A stretch of 64,000 bases of DNA from Actinoplanes sp. KI2 (GCF_025630775.1 NZ_JAOSZE010000022.1:62001-126000), one strand, 5' to 3'. Shown: positions 16,687-29,508, counted from the stretch's first letter. Numbers and translations: made by a program. The notes: generated from the letters alone by a model not told the origin.

Positions 16687-18016
16687 TGATCGTGTGGGCC
16701 AGCTGGTCCACGGTCAGGTTGTTCTCGATCGCCATCGTGATCGGCAGGATCAGCTCGCTCGCCTTCGGCGCCACCACCACGCCGCCCACGATCTGACCGG
16801 TCGCCGGCCGGCAGAACAGCTTCACGAAGCCGTCGTGCAGGTCGGCCATCTTGGCCCGGGCGTTGCCGGTCAACGGCAGCATCACCTGGCGGGCCGGCAC
16901 CCGGCCGGCGTCCACGTCGTTCTGCGTGACGCCGACGGTGGCCAGCTCGGGGTCGGTGAAGACGTTGGCCGACACGGTACGCAGCCGCAGCGGTGCGACC
17001 GCCTCCCCCATCGCGTGCCAGATCGCGATCCGGCCCTGCATGGCGGCGACGCTGGCCAGCGGCAGCACGCCGGTGCAGTCGCCGGCCCCGTAGATGCCCG
17101 GCACGTTGGTGCGCGACACCCGGTCGACGGTGAGGTAGCCGCCGTCGCCGACCTCGACGCCGTACTCGCGCAGGCCCAGCTTCGCCGTGTTCGGGATGGC
17201 GCCGACCGCCATCAGCGCGTGCGAGCCCTCGACCGTACGGCCGTCGGCGAGGGTGACCAGGACGCCGTCGCCGGTGTTCACCACCGACTCGGCGCGGGAC
17301 TGGTTGAGGATCGTCATGCCGCGCTCGCGGAACACCCGCTCGATCGCCATCGCCGCGTCGGCGTCCTCGTGCGGCATGACCCGCTCGCGGCTGGAGACCA
17401 GCGTCACCTTCGTGCCCATCGCCAGGTAGGCGCTCGCGAACTCGGCGCCGGTCACGCCGGAGCCGATCACGATCAGGTGCTCGGGCAGCTCGGTCAGGTC
17501 GTACACCTGCCGCCAGTCGAGGATGCGGACGCCGTCCGGCTTCGCGGTCGGCAGCACGCGCGGGGTGGCGCCGGTCGCGAGCAGCACCGTGGCCGCCTCG
17601 ATCGAGTACATCTCCCCGATCTCGGGCATGACCAGCACCTGGTGGGTGTGGCCGAGGGTGTCCTCGCCGAGCAGCGCCCGGCCCTGGACCACCTCGACGC
17701 CCGCCTTAATCAGCTTCGTCTGGATGTCGGCCGACTGAGCCAGGGCAAGCTTCTTGACCCGGCTGTTCACCGCCACCGCGTCGACCTGGACGCCGTCCAG
17801 GCCGGCCGAGCGGATACCGAACCGGTCGTTGTGGCGATATCCGGTCATGACCTCGGAGCTGGCGATGAACGTCTTCGACGGAACGCAGTCGGTCAGCACG
17901 CATGCGCCGCCCGGGCCGTCGGCCTCGACGAGGGTTACTTCCGCGTCGAGCTGGGCGGCGACCAGGGCCGCCTCGTACCCGCCCGGCCCCCCACCGATGA
18001 TCACGATCCGACTCAC
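16616..18016 (-). CDS. lpdA: LpdA-type flavoprotein disulfide reductase / NAD(P)H quinone reductase
   Basis: 466 residues. FAD-binding GGGPGGYEAAL at the N-terminus, CVLTDCVPSKT as the redox Cys pair region, NAD(P)-binding VIGSGVTGAEFASAYLAMG, and a second FAD motif GIYGAGDCTG. The C-terminus reads TIYPSLSGSIAEA and lacks the His-Glu pair of true lipoamide dehydrogenases. That fits the LpdA (Rv3303c) type, which reduces quinones. The GTG start at 18016 follows GGAGGGG (18029-18023). The M20 and upp genes further along match the mycobacterial neighbourhood of lpdA. Confidence 0.88.
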   Translation of the reverse strand: MSRIVIIGGGPGGYEAALVAAQLDAEVTLVEADGPGGACVLTDCVPSKTFIASSEVMTGYRHNDRFGIRSAGLDGVQVDAVAVNSRVKKLALAQSADIQTKLIKAGVEVVQGRALLGEDTLGHTHQVLVMPEIGEMYSIEAATVLLATGATPRVLPTAKPDGVRILDWRQVYDLTELPEHLIVIGSGVTGAEFASAYLAMGTKVTLVSSRERVMPHEDADAAMAIERVFRERGMTILNQSRAESVVNTGDGVLVTLADGRTVEGSHALMAVGAIPNTAKLGLREYGVEVGDGGYLTVDRVSRTNVPGIYGAGDCTGVLPLASVAAMQGRIAIWHAMGEAVAPLRLRTVSANVFTDPELATVGVTQNDVDAGRVPARQVMLPLTGNARAKMADLHDGFVKLFCRPATGQIVGGVVVAPKASELILPITMAIENNLTVDQLAHTITIYPSLSGSIAEAARQLMQHELQ

Positions 18017-18088
18017 GACGTACCCCTCCGTAACAACGCGACTGTGCCGACACGCACTCTCTTATTCTCCACCAAGGCCGTATCGGGC

Positions 18089-18104
18089 TATCGTCATCGC
18101 CGTG
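18089..18104 (+). promoter_or_regulatory. Leaderless -10 box for the GGCT-like gene
   Basis: TATCGT (18089-18094), 7 nt, GTG 18102. Confidence 0.5.
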
Positions 18105-18563
18105 CGTCATTACGCCGCGTATGGCTCAAATCTCGACCCGGCCCGCATGCGGGCCTACTGTCCGCACTCGCCCATGGTTGGCGTCGGGTGGATAGAAGGC
18201 TGGCGCCTGACCTTCGCCGGTGAGGGGGAAATGGGCTGGGAGGGAGCGGTCACGACGATCGTCGAGTCGCCTGGCGACCGCGTCTTCGTGTCGCTCTACG
18301 ACGTGCATCCGTGGGATGCGTCACAGCTCGACGAGGTCGAGGGGGTGACTGCGGGGGCATACCAGAAGCTCACCGTGCGTGTTTCTACGCTCGAGGGCGA
18401 GTTCCCGGCGTGGGTCTACGTCTACGACGGGTACGAGGGCGGGCTGCCCACCGCCTGGTATCTCTCCGAGATCGCCAACGCCGCCGAGAAGGCCGGCGCC
18501 CCGGACGACTACGTCCAGGACCTGCGCCGCCGGCCGAGCGCGACCTCCACGCCGGAGATCTGA
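18102..18563 (+). CDS. Gamma-glutamylcyclotransferase-like protein
   Basis: 153 residues. The N-terminal YAAYGSNL is the substrate-binding loop of the GGCT/AIG2 fold, and the conserved Glu region appears as LDEVEGVTAGAYQK. The rest forms the expected beta-barrel (WVYVYDG). Family enzymes release 5-oxoproline from gamma-glutamyl compounds; the true substrate here is unknown. It is divergent from lpdA across 85 bp. The start is supported by a leaderless -10 box. Confidence 0.85.
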   Translation: MRHYAAYGSNLDPARMRAYCPHSPMVGVGWIEGWRLTFAGEGEMGWEGAVTTIVESPGDRVFVSLYDVHPWDASQLDEVEGVTAGAYQKLTVRVSTLEGEFPAWVYVYDGYEGGLPTAWYLSEIANAAEKAGAPDDYVQDLRRRPSATSTPEI

Positions 18564-18587
18564 CCGCTGCCGTTCCCCTGCGGGGCG

Positions 18588-19325
18588 TCAGCGGGCCAGG
18601 CGCTGGCTCAGCGACTCGAGAAGGCCGACCAGCTCGATCCGCTCGGCCATGTCGAGCGTCGCGTACGCCTGGCCGGCCAGCGCGTCGGCCACCGAGTCGG
18701 CCCACATCAGCCGCCGCACGATCGGCCCCGCCGACGGGTACGGCGGCTGCCAGCCGAACGCGACCGCCCCGGTCTCCCCCTCCGGCCCCGCGATGATCGC
18801 CTGCAGCGGGGTGAGCCCGCTGGCCCGCACGGCCACCAGGTGCACCCCGAGCCGGTGCTCGTGCAGCAGGTGCAGGGTCACCGCGGCCCGCGCCCCGGCG
18901 GCCTGGTCCGGCACCGGCATCGCTCGCCACGCGGCGAACAGTGGCAGCGCGGCGCGATCGGCCGCGTCCACCACGCGGCCGCCCAGCTCCAGCAGACGGC
19001 TCAGCCGGGGGAAGCCGCCGATCTGCTCGATGCCCCATTTGCACAGCTCGTGCAGATGCCAGCTGGCCACCTCCATCGGCGCCGACGTCTTGGCGGTGGA
19101 CTCCCAGCCGTCGATGACGGCGTCCGGAGCGATGAAGCCGATGGCCGCGGCCACCGTCTCGGGTCGTACGTCGCCGAGCGCACCGGCCCGCGCAGACACG
19201 TGGTAAGCCCAGCCGGACAGCCCCAGCAGACGCGCTCGGCGCAGCGTCTGCGGCGACTCGGCAAAGGCACCGACGATCGTTGCGAGCCCGGTCATGGCGT
19301 TGGCGGCAGCCTGTTCGGGGGTCAC
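18588..19325 (-). CDS. Conserved actinobacterial protein, SCO6745-like
   Basis: 245 residues, mostly helical, no signal peptide or membrane segment. The N-terminus MTPEQAAANAMTGLATIVGAF and the block RARLLGLSGWAYHVSARAGALGDV are recognisable from a widespread actinobacterial family that I associate with SCO6745; the function is unknown. A CAGAAT box 6 nt before GTG 19325 suggests a leaderless mRNA. Confidence 0.65.
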   Translation of the reverse strand: MTPEQAAANAMTGLATIVGAFAESPQTLRRARLLGLSGWAYHVSARAGALGDVRPETVAAAIGFIAPDAVIDGWESTAKTSAPMEVASWHLHELCKWGIEQIGGFPRLSRLLELGGRVVDAADRAALPLFAAWRAMPVPDQAAGARAAVTLHLLHEHRLGVHLVAVRASGLTPLQAIIAGPEGETGAVAFGWQPPYPSAGPIVRRLMWADSVADALAGQAYATLDMAERIELVGLLESLSQRLAR

Positions 19326-19337
19326 GCGGTGATTCTG
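19323..19337 (-). promoter_or_regulatory. Leaderless -10 box for the SCO6745-like gene
   Basis: CAGAAT (19337-19332, minus strand), 6 nt, GTG 19325. Confidence 0.4.
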
Positions 19338-19392
19338 CTCTTACCCCGACCGATCTGGAAAATATTCTTCCTACCTGGGGCGACGATTCGGA

Positions 19393-20343
19393 TCAATCCG
19401 GCTCGTCCGCTTCCAGGTCCTCCAAGGCCGCCTGTACGTCGCCCACCTGGCGCCGGGCGGCGGCCGCCTCCCGCTCGGCGGTGCGACGGGACTGCTTGCG
19501 CCGGGCGACGTCGGCCTGCGCCTCGGTGCGCCGACGCTCCAGCTCGGCCAGCTCGGCGTCCAGGTCCTCGACCCGGTGGCCGGCGTCCCGCTCGGCCGCC
19601 TCGGCCCGCTCCAGCTGCTCGTCGGCCCGGCGCTCGGCGGCCTGCGCCGAGCTCAGCTCACGGCGCAGCTCCCGGCGGCGCTGCTCCCACTCCCGCCGGC
19701 GACGCTCGGCGGCCTGCCGGTCGCGCGCCGACTGCTGCGGGAACTCCACCACCTCGCCCTCGGCGCCGTCCTCCTCGCCGGTCTCGTCAGCGTCGGTGTC
19801 GGTGTCGAGGTCGCTGACCAGGCGCAGCCGGGGCCGCGGCACCTCGCCGAACCCGGCGTAGGTGGCCGCGCGAATCAGTCGCCCGGTACGCACCTGCGCG
19901 GCCACGGCCGGCTCGGCCAGCGCCGCGGTCAGCGTCGCCTCGACCTCGCCCAGCGGCAGCTTCGCCCCGGGCTCGGCGCGGGCGCCGGCGTCGGCGGCGA
20001 GCGCCTCCGTCGCCAGCTTGCGGGCCGCGCCGACCAGTGCCGAGACCACCTGGCGCCGCTGCGCGTTCAGCTCGCGCAACTGGTCGCCGTCGAGGCCGCG
20101 CTGCGCGTCGCGCAGCGCGGTGGACAGGTCGACCAGTTGCTCGATCAGGTCGGGCCGGCGCAGCGCCAGCAGGTTGACCACCCAGGCGGCGACGGTCGGC
20201 TTCTTCAGCGCGGCCAGCCGCTTCGCGGCGTCCCGGTCGCCGGCCTGCTTGGCATCGTTGATCGCGGCGGTCCGGGCCGCCACGAAGCCGTCCGGCGGCT
20301 CCTCGTAGAGCCGCTGGATCAGCGCGTCGGTCATGCTCGGCAC
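19393..20343 (-). CDS. Coiled-coil protein of unknown function
   Basis: 316 residues (GTG 20343, or ATG 20334). Residues 1-165 form a helical domain containing the block KPTVAAWVVNLLALRRPDLIE. An acidic linker follows (TDTDADETGEEDGAEGE), then a long Arg/Glu/Ala coiled coil (about 205-310). It starts 1-10 nt after the metallo-hydrolase stop, so the two are probably co-transcribed. No enzymatic motif is seen; it could be a scaffold or nucleic-acid-associated protein. Confidence 0.8.
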   Translation of the reverse strand: MPSMTDALIQRLYEEPPDGFVAARTAAINDAKQAGDRDAAKRLAALKKPTVAAWVVNLLALRRPDLIEQLVDLSTALRDAQRGLDGDQLRELNAQRRQVVSALVGAARKLATEALAADAGARAEPGAKLPLGEVEATLTAALAEPAVAAQVRTGRLIRAATYAGFGEVPRPRLRLVSDLDTDTDADETGEEDGAEGEVVEFPQQSARDRQAAERRRREWEQRRRELRRELSSAQAAERRADEQLERAEAAERDAGHRVEDLDAELAELERRRTEAQADVARRKQSRRTAEREAAAARRQVGDVQAALEDLEADEPD

Positions 20344-20344
20344 G

Positions 20345-20977
20345 TCAGATCGTGGTTTCGGGCGCCACGTGCGCGTAGGTGGTGCCGGAGAGCCGGGTCA
20401 GGTGACCGTCGGAGATCTGCGCGCCGGTCGGGTTCAGCAGCGCGTCGTGCACCGCGAAGGCGCGGGCCGGCTTCACCGCGCGGACGAAGTCGATCGACTC
20501 CATGAGCTTCATCCACGGAGCATTCAACGGGACGAACAGCGTGTCCACGACCGTGTCCTCCGGAACGGTGAACGAGTCGCCGGGGTGGTAGACGTTCGTG
20601 GTCTCGTCGCCGATCAGGTACGCCAGGTTCGCGATCCGCGGGATGTCCGGGTGAATCACGGCGTGCCGGCCGCCGAACGCGCGTACCGGAAAGCCCGCGG
20701 CGGCGAAGCTCTCACCCGGACCCACCGCGGTGGCGATGTCGCCGAAGGCGGCGAGCTTGGGCAGCACCTGCTCGTGGGCGAAGATACGCAGGCCCGGACG
20801 GCTGCCGGCCGCCTCGGTCAGGGCCGCGACGTCCAGGTGGTCCGGGTGCTCGTGGGTGATCAGCACGGCGTCCGCGCCGTCCAGCGCGGACCGTTCGCTG
20901 AACTCGCCCGGATCGACGACCAGCACTCCGTCGCCGTCCAGCCGGACGCAGGAATGCGTGTACTTCGTGATGCGCAC
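20345..20977 (-). CDS. MBL-fold metal-dependent hydrolase (UlaG-like)
   Basis: 210 residues. The metallo-beta-lactamase motif THEHPDHLD lies near residue 41, with further metal ligands in GRHAVIHPD, YHPGDSF and FAVHDALL. The compact form without extra domains resembles UlaG-like and related hydrolases. Substrate unknown. It leads a two-gene unit with the coiled-coil protein. Confidence 0.88.
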   Translation of the reverse strand: MRITKYTHSCVRLDGDGVLVVDPGEFSERSALDGADAVLITHEHPDHLDVAALTEAAGSRPGLRIFAHEQVLPKLAAFGDIATAVGPGESFAAAGFPVRAFGGRHAVIHPDIPRIANLAYLIGDETTNVYHPGDSFTVPEDTVVDTLFVPLNAPWMKLMESIDFVRAVKPARAFAVHDALLNPTGAQISDGHLTRLSGTTYAHVAPETTI

Positions 20978-21086
20978 GGGACCCCTCCGCTGCCGATTTG
21001 TAACCGCTCACCACGCAGTCTGCCGGAACCAGGATGCCTCTGCCGCACGTCCCAGGGGCACGCCCGAACGGGGATCGGAGAGAAGC

Positions 21087-22103
21087 ATGCGCGTCAACCA
21101 TCGGAAAACCACATATGTCTTGGCCTCCGCGCTCGTCGCGGGGGCCTTGCTGACCGGCTGCAGCGCCGGGGACAGCAGCAACATGTCGAGTTCGTCCGGC
21201 GTGGGTACGGCGGACAAGGCGGCGGAGCCGCAACGAGCCGACGGCGGCGCCGCTCAGGTGGAGCAGCAGCCCGCCACCGCCAAGGACCAGCCCGCCCAGC
21301 AGTCGCCGAATCTCGCCGTCGACCAGCGATCGATCATCTACCGGGGCAGCAGCACGGTACGCGTGAAGGACAGCGTGAACGCCGCCGCCGGGCAGGCGAC
21401 CGGCATCGCCGTCACGGCCGGCGGCTTCATCGGCTCGGACAACCGCACCACCGGCGAGGGCGGCTCGGACACCGCCACGCTGACGCTGCGGGTCCCGGCC
21501 GACAAGTTCACCACGGTCGTCGACCAACTCGCCCGGCTCGGTAAGGAGGAACACCGCGAGATCAACACCGAGGACGTCACCGAGGAAACCGTCGACCTGG
21601 ACGCCCGGATCCAGGTGCAACAGGCCAGGGTGGACAGTGGCCGCAAGCTGCTGGCTCAGGCGAAGACGCTGAACGACCTGGTGATGCTGGAGAAGGAGGT
21701 GGCCACCCGGCAATCCGACCTGGCGTCGCTGCAGGCAAAGAAGCGCAAACTGGCCGACCTCACCGCACTGTCCACGATCACCGTGACCTTCCTCGGACCG
21801 GCAGCGCCCGCGCCGAAACCGGAACCGGAGAACCCGGGCGGCTTCCTCGGCGGCCTGACGGCGGGTTGGCACGCGCTCCTGGCGTCGCTGAAGGTCGTGC
21901 TGACCGTAGTCGGGGCGCTGCTGCCCTGGGCAATCGTGCTAGGCCTGCCGCTCTGGCTGGCGTTCTACCTATACCGCCGCTACGGCCGAGGACGGCTAAC
22001 CCCGCCCCAGCCCACTCTCGCCCCCGCCGGCACCCCTCCACTGCCCTCAGCCCCGCCCATCTCAGAACAGCCAGCCCCCGAGCCGCAAACTTCCGAGGAC
22101 TAG
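21087..22103 (+). CDS. DUF4349 lipoprotein
   Basis: 338 residues from ATG 21087, preceded by GGAGAG. The signal peptide ends in the lipobox LLTGCSAGD, so the protein is anchored outside the membrane. A disordered Gln/Ala/Pro stretch follows. Then comes the DUF4349 domain (about 75-235): RSIIYRGSSTVRVKD ... TATLTLRVPADKF ... a long coiled coil with EKEVATRQSDL. A C-terminal hydrophobic hairpin includes VLTVVGALLPWAIVLGLPLWLAFYLY, then a Pro-rich cytoplasmic tail. Function unknown. Confidence 0.88.
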   Translation: MRVNHRKTTYVLASALVAGALLTGCSAGDSSNMSSSSGVGTADKAAEPQRADGGAAQVEQQPATAKDQPAQQSPNLAVDQRSIIYRGSSTVRVKDSVNAAAGQATGIAVTAGGFIGSDNRTTGEGGSDTATLTLRVPADKFTTVVDQLARLGKEEHREINTEDVTEETVDLDARIQVQQARVDSGRKLLAQAKTLNDLVMLEKEVATRQSDLASLQAKKRKLADLTALSTITVTFLGPAAPAPKPEPENPGGFLGGLTAGWHALLASLKVVLTVVGALLPWAIVLGLPLWLAFYLYRRYGRGRLTPPQPTLAPAGTPPLPSAPPISEQPAPEPQTSED

Positions 22104-22175
22104 TAACCAGGGAACGACCGCCATCGCCCCGCTGATAACACCGGCATCTGCAGGGCGCCCCTCGTCCGAGCACGG

Positions 22176-22305
22176 GCCCGCGATCGCCCCGCTGATGAGG
22201 AGGCAGTCGCTTTTCGTCGCCGCGGGGTTTGCGGCGTCGAAAAGCGGCTGCCTCCTCATCAGCCCCCGAAGGGGCGATCGCCCGCGGAGCGAAGCGGAGC
22301 CAGCC
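22176..22305 (+). repeat. 130-bp palindromic dispersed element, copy A
   Basis: The core is a 32-bp inverted repeat (22192-22223 and 22231-22262, two mismatched positions) around a 7-nt loop GGGGTTT. The left flank is GCCCGCGATCGCCCC; the right flank carries GGGGCGATCGCCC and GGAGCGAAGCGGAGCC. The same 130-bp architecture recurs in opposite orientation at 59046-59175. It encodes nothing recognisable and may be a REP/MITE-like element. Confidence 0.85.
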
Positions 22306-22312
22306 AGCTCAG

Positions 22313-22600
22313 CCGCACGGGACAGTCCCCCACGCGACTCACCCGGCCAACCGCACCCACCGCAAACCGCACCCACCCAGCCCACCGCACGGGACAGTCC
22401 CCCCACGCGACTCACCCGGCCGACCGCACCCACCGCAAAGCGCACCCACCCAGCCCACCGCACGGGACAGTCCCCACGGGACTCACCCGGCAGACCGCAA
22501 CCACCGCAAACCGCACCCGCCCAGCCCACCCGCACGGGACAGTCCCCCACGGGACTCACCCGGCCGACCGCTCCCACAGCAAACCGCACCCACCCAGCCC
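22313..22600. repeat. 72-bp tandem repeat, 4 copies
   Basis: Units start at 22313, 22385, 22458 and 22530. Each opens with CCGCACGGGACAGTCCC, which contains the perfect mini-palindrome GGGAC-A-GTCCC, then CGACTCACCCGGC and ends CACCCAGCCC. The units are contiguous without spacers, so this is not a CRISPR array. Confidence 0.9.
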
Positions 22601-22619
22601 TAACGGGCCAGACAACACC

Positions 22620-23879
22620 TCAGAACGCGCCGGTCGACAACGCCGCCAGGGCCGTGTGCACGAAGACCCGCACGCCGTACCCGATGCAGCTCTCGTCCAC
22701 ATCGAAGCTGCCCTGGTGCAGGTCGTACCGCTTGTCGGAGCCGGGGAACCCGGTGCCCAGCCGGATCATCGCGCCCGGCACGTTCTCCTGGTAGAACGAG
22801 AAGTCCTCGCCGCCCATGCTGATCTCGGCCTCGACCACCCGCTCGGGGCCGAGCGCCGCGCCCGCGGCACCGGCGATGACCGCGGTGGCCATCCGGTCGT
22901 TGATCACCGGGGGCATGCCGCGGTGGTAGCCGACCTCGACCTCGGCCCCGGTCGGCGCGACCACGTCGCGGATCAGCTGGGTGATCAGCTCGGGCGCTTC
23001 CCGCCAGGCCTCCCGGCTCAGGATGCGGACCGTGCCGGTGGCCCGGCCCTCGGCCGGGATGGCGTTGAACGCCTCGCCCGCGTGCACCGAGCCCCACACC
23101 ATCGAGACCCCGGCCCGCGGGTCGATCCGCCGGTCCACCAGGGCCGGCACGTCGACGACCACCCGGCCGAGCGCGTGCACCAGGTCGGCGGTCAGGTGCG
23201 GCCGGGCGGTGTGCCCGCCGGGGCCGGTGAGTTTGACCTGGACGATGTCGGCGGCCGCGGTGAACGGACCGGAGCGCACCCCGACCAGGCCGGCCGGCAG
23301 CTGGGGGTAGCAGTGCAGCGCGTAGATGGCGACGACGTCCTTGAGCGCCCCGGCCGCGACCATCTCGGGCGCACCGGACGGGATGCTCTCCTCGGCGGGC
23401 TGGAAGATCAGCCGGACCTTGCCGGCGAGTTTGCCCTGCTCGGCGAGCTGCGCGAGGGCGAGGCCGAGGCCGAGCAGCACGGTGGTGTGCACGTCGTGCC
23501 CGCAGGCGTGCGCGACCCCGTCGACCGTCGACCGGTACGGCACGTCTTTGAGGTCGGTCAGCGGCAGCGCGTCCAGGTCGGCGCGGAACGCCACCACCCG
23601 GTCGCCCTCGCCGATGTCGCAGACCACGCCGTTGCCCTTGGGCATCAGCCGGGGTGAGAGGCCGGCCACGGCCAGTTCCCGGGCGACCAGCGCGGCGGTT
23701 TCGAACTCGTGGTGGGAGCGCTCGGGGTGGGCGTGAATGTGCCGACGAATGGCTACGAGCTCCGTGCCGTGGGCGGCAAGCCAGCGGTCGAGCTGGCCGG
23801 GCAGGGGCTCGGCGCCGGGCAACGGCCCGGGCCACTCCGTCTGCGCCTCCTGGTGGGGCGCTGTCAGAGCAGTAGTCAC
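22620..23879 (-). CDS. M20-family metallopeptidase / amidohydrolase
   Basis: 419 residues from GTG 23879. N-terminal LVAIRRHIHAHPERSHHEFET, metal-binding ACGHDVHTT, the catalytic pair FQPAEE, and the dimerisation domain with GHTARPH. C-terminal EISMGGEDFSFYQ supplies the last metal ligand. This matches AmiA1/IAA-amino acid hydrolase type amidohydrolases that cleave N-acyl amino acids. In mycobacteria a homologous gene lies close to lpdA and pmmB, as here. The precise substrate is unknown. Confidence 0.9.
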   Translation of the reverse strand: MTTALTAPHQEAQTEWPGPLPGAEPLPGQLDRWLAAHGTELVAIRRHIHAHPERSHHEFETAALVARELAVAGLSPRLMPKGNGVVCDIGEGDRVVAFRADLDALPLTDLKDVPYRSTVDGVAHACGHDVHTTVLLGLGLALAQLAEQGKLAGKVRLIFQPAEESIPSGAPEMVAAGALKDVVAIYALHCYPQLPAGLVGVRSGPFTAAADIVQVKLTGPGGHTARPHLTADLVHALGRVVVDVPALVDRRIDPRAGVSMVWGSVHAGEAFNAIPAEGRATGTVRILSREAWREAPELITQLIRDVVAPTGAEVEVGYHRGMPPVINDRMATAVIAGAAGAALGPERVVEAEISMGGEDFSFYQENVPGAMIRLGTGFPGSDKRYDLHQGSFDVDESCIGYGVRVFVHTALAALSTGAF

Positions 23880-24144
23880 GTCGGATTCCGTATCGCTCTC
23901 GAAGGTTTGTCTGGGCCATGCTGGACAGCTCTGTGCGACGCGCGACAGCTTAGACCCATTTTGGTGACGCTGTGCAACATCATTCCCGTACACGCTGAGT
24001 TGCGTAGGGTCACGAATGCCCTGATAAGAGCCTTCGACGGCGGTGCGGGAGATGCTCGGGGTGTCGTCCCAGCGACGCATCTAGCCCTTCACCTCCTACA
24101 ACGTGTAACGAGTCGTGGAGGTGATGACACACCACGAGTCCGTT

Positions 24145-25707
<1,563 letters not shown>

Positions 25708-25710
<3 letters not shown>

Positions 25711-25723
25711 AATCGTGATCCTA
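25708..25723 (-). promoter_or_regulatory. Leaderless -10 box for the mutase gene
   Basis: TAGGAT (25723-25718, minus strand), 7 nt, GTG 25710. Confidence 0.5.
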
Positions 25724-25892
25724 AGACGTCGTTCAGGGCGAAAGCGTGAGGAGTTTTGCACAGAGCGTCCCGAAAGTGCGCACACAATGCTGTTTCCCGC
25801 TCACGGACGGTCGAGTTCACCGGAACGTCGGCGTCGCGACTTTCAAATCAGGCCACCCACCCGGCAAGATAGCGGGGTTGGTCGACGGCCCC

Positions 25893-25905
25893 TACATCCC
25901 CCTCG

Positions 25906-25908
<3 letters not shown>
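25893..25908 (+). promoter_or_regulatory. Leaderless -10 box for the Ser/Thr kinase
   Basis: TACATC (25893-25898), 7 nt, GTG 25906. It favours this GTG over the in-frame GTG at 25918. Confidence 0.4.
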
Positions 25909-27837
<1,929 letters not shown>

Positions 27838-27852
27838 TCACCCGGCACGTGC

Positions 27853-27867
27853 TATCAATCCCAGATG
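27853..27867 (+). promoter_or_regulatory. Leaderless -10 box for pmmB
   Basis: TATCAA (27853-27858), 6 nt, ATG 27865. Confidence 0.4.
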
Positions 27868-29508
27868 GCGCCTGACGAACTGCGAGTGACCGCTGAGGCC
27901 TGGCTCGCCGACGATCCCGACCCGCAGACCCGGGCCGAGCTTCGCGAGCTGATCGACGGACTGCCCGGCACGACCGAGGAGCTGCGCGACCGGTTCGCCG
28001 GCCCGCTGACCTTCGGCACGGCCGGCCTGCGCGGCCGCTTGCGGGCCGGGCCGAACGGGATGAATCTCGCGGTGGTCACCCGGGCGGCGGCCGGCCTGAT
28101 CGCCTGGCTCGACGAGCAGGGCGGCGACGGCCCACTGGTGATCGGCTACGACGCCCGGTACGGCTCCCGGGACTTCGCCGAGCGCACCGCCCGGGTCGCC
28201 ACCGGTGCCGGCCGCGAAGCGCTCGTCATGCCCTCGACGCTGCCCACACCGGTGCTCGCGTACGCGGTGCGGGCGCTCGACGCGGTGGCCGGCGTGATGG
28301 TCACGGCCAGCCACAACCCACCGCAGGACAACGGCTACAAGGTCTACCTCGGGCGGCAGCTCGGCGGGCCCGGCGGCGACGGCGCGCAGATCGTGCCGCC
28401 GGCCGACGCCGGCATCGAGGCGGCCATCCGGGCGGTCGGGCCGATCGCCGGGATCCGGCTGGGCGTTCCGGGCACGCTTCTCGACGAAAAGATCGTTCAG
28501 GGGTACGTGCAGAGCGCCGCCGCCGTGCTGACCCCCGGCGGGCCGCGCGACCTGACCGTGGTCTACACGCCCCTGCACGGCGTCGGTGGCGGCACGCTGG
28601 CCGCCGCGTTCGCCACCGCCGGGTTCGGGGTGCCGGTGCCGGTGACCGACCAGTCCGAGCCCGACCCCGAGTTCCCGACGGTCTCCTTCCCCAACCCGGA
28701 GGAGCCGGGTGCGATGGACCGCCTGCTGGCGCTGGCCAAGGCGTGCCGGGCCGACCTGGCGATCGCCAACGACCCGGACGCGGACCGGTGCGCGCTGGCC
28801 ATCCCGGCCGGGGACGGCTCCTGGCGCCCGCTGCGCGGCGACGAGCTGGGCGTGCTGCTCGCCGACCATCTGATCCGGCGGGGCGTGCCCGGCACGTACG
28901 CGACCACGATCGTCTCGTCGCAGCTGCTGGGCCGGCTCTGCGCGGCCCGCGGCGTGCCCTACGCCGAGACCCTGACCGGCTTCAAGTGGATCGTGCGGGC
29001 CGCCGAGGAACTGGCCTTCGGCTACGAGGAGGCGCTCGGCTACTGCGTCGCCCCGGCCCTGGTGCGGGACAAGGACGGCATCACCGCCGCGCTGACCGCC
29101 GCCGAGCTCGCCGCCGGGCTGCTCGAGTCGGGGCGCGGCCTCGCCGACCGGCTGGACGAGCTGGCGGCCGAGTTCGGGGTGCACGCCACCGACCAGCTCT
29201 CGGTGCGGGTCGACGATCTCGCCGAGATCGGGGCGGCGATGGGCCGGGCCCGGCGGGAGCCGCCCGCGACACTGCTCGGCGCGACGGTGACGGCCGTCGA
29301 CGATCTGCTGCCGGAGAACGACGTGCTGACCCTGCGGACCGAGGCCGCGCGGGTGGTGATCCGCCCGTCGGGGACCGAGCCCAAGCTCAAGGCGTACCTG
29401 GAGGTGGTGGAACCGGTCGCCGACGGCGACGTGCCCGCGGCCCGCACCCGCGCGGCGGCCCATCTGCGGACCCTCCGGCAGGAGGTAGCCGCAGCGCTTG
29501 GTGTCTAG
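27865..29508 (+). CDS. pmmB: Phosphomannomutase / phosphoglucomutase
   Basis: 547 residues, the four-domain alpha-D-phosphohexomutase fold. Phosphoserine loop TASHNPPQDNGYK, metal-binding DPDADRCAL, sugar-binding GYEEALGYCV, and phosphate-binding RPSGTEPKLKAYLE. It interconverts hexose-1- and -6-phosphates, feeding mannosyl-lipid and cell-wall sugar synthesis. In mycobacteria pmmB is close to upp and the nucleoside genes, and the same holds here. It follows the kinase gene by 27 bp but has its own -10 box. Confidence 0.9.
   Translation: MAPDELRVTAEAWLADDPDPQTRAELRELIDGLPGTTEELRDRFAGPLTFGTAGLRGRLRAGPNGMNLAVVTRAAAGLIAWLDEQGGDGPLVIGYDARYGSRDFAERTARVATGAGREALVMPSTLPTPVLAYAVRALDAVAGVMVTASHNPPQDNGYKVYLGRQLGGPGGDGAQIVPPADAGIEAAIRAVGPIAGIRLGVPGTLLDEKIVQGYVQSAAAVLTPGGPRDLTVVYTPLHGVGGGTLAAAFATAGFGVPVPVTDQSEPDPEFPTVSFPNPEEPGAMDRLLALAKACRADLAIANDPDADRCALAIPAGDGSWRPLRGDELGVLLADHLIRRGVPGTYATTIVSSQLLGRLCAARGVPYAETLTGFKWIVRAAEELAFGYEEALGYCVAPALVRDKDGITAALTAAELAAGLLESGRGLADRLDELAAEFGVHATDQLSVRVDDLAEIGAAMGRARREPPATLLGATVTAVDDLLPENDVLTLRTEAARVVIRPSGTEPKLKAYLEVVEPVADGDVPAARTRAAAHLRTLRQEVAAALGV

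Larger units (their letters stand above)
22104..22619. other. 516-bp gene-free gap made of repeats
   Basis: The gap between the convergent DUF4349 and M20 genes holds two repeat structures and no convincing gene: a 130-bp palindromic dispersed element (22176-22305) and four tandem 72-bp units (22313-22600). Open frames in it are shadows of the repeats. Confidence 0.85.

Noticed and set aside
16616..18016. Annotating this flavoprotein as E3 lipoamide dehydrogenase
   Set aside because: The C-terminal His-Glu catalytic pair is absent (TIYPSLSGS), so the LpdA quinone-reductase type fits better.
22313..22600. Regular 72-bp repeats that could suggest a CRISPR array
   Set aside because: Units are contiguous with no unique spacers, and no cas genes are near.
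22062..22794. Frames reading MRRQ.F.AA... from the palindromic element at both loci
   Set aside because: The similarity of these peptides comes from the DNA repeat itself; frames differ in length, run into tandem repeats and have no start signals.
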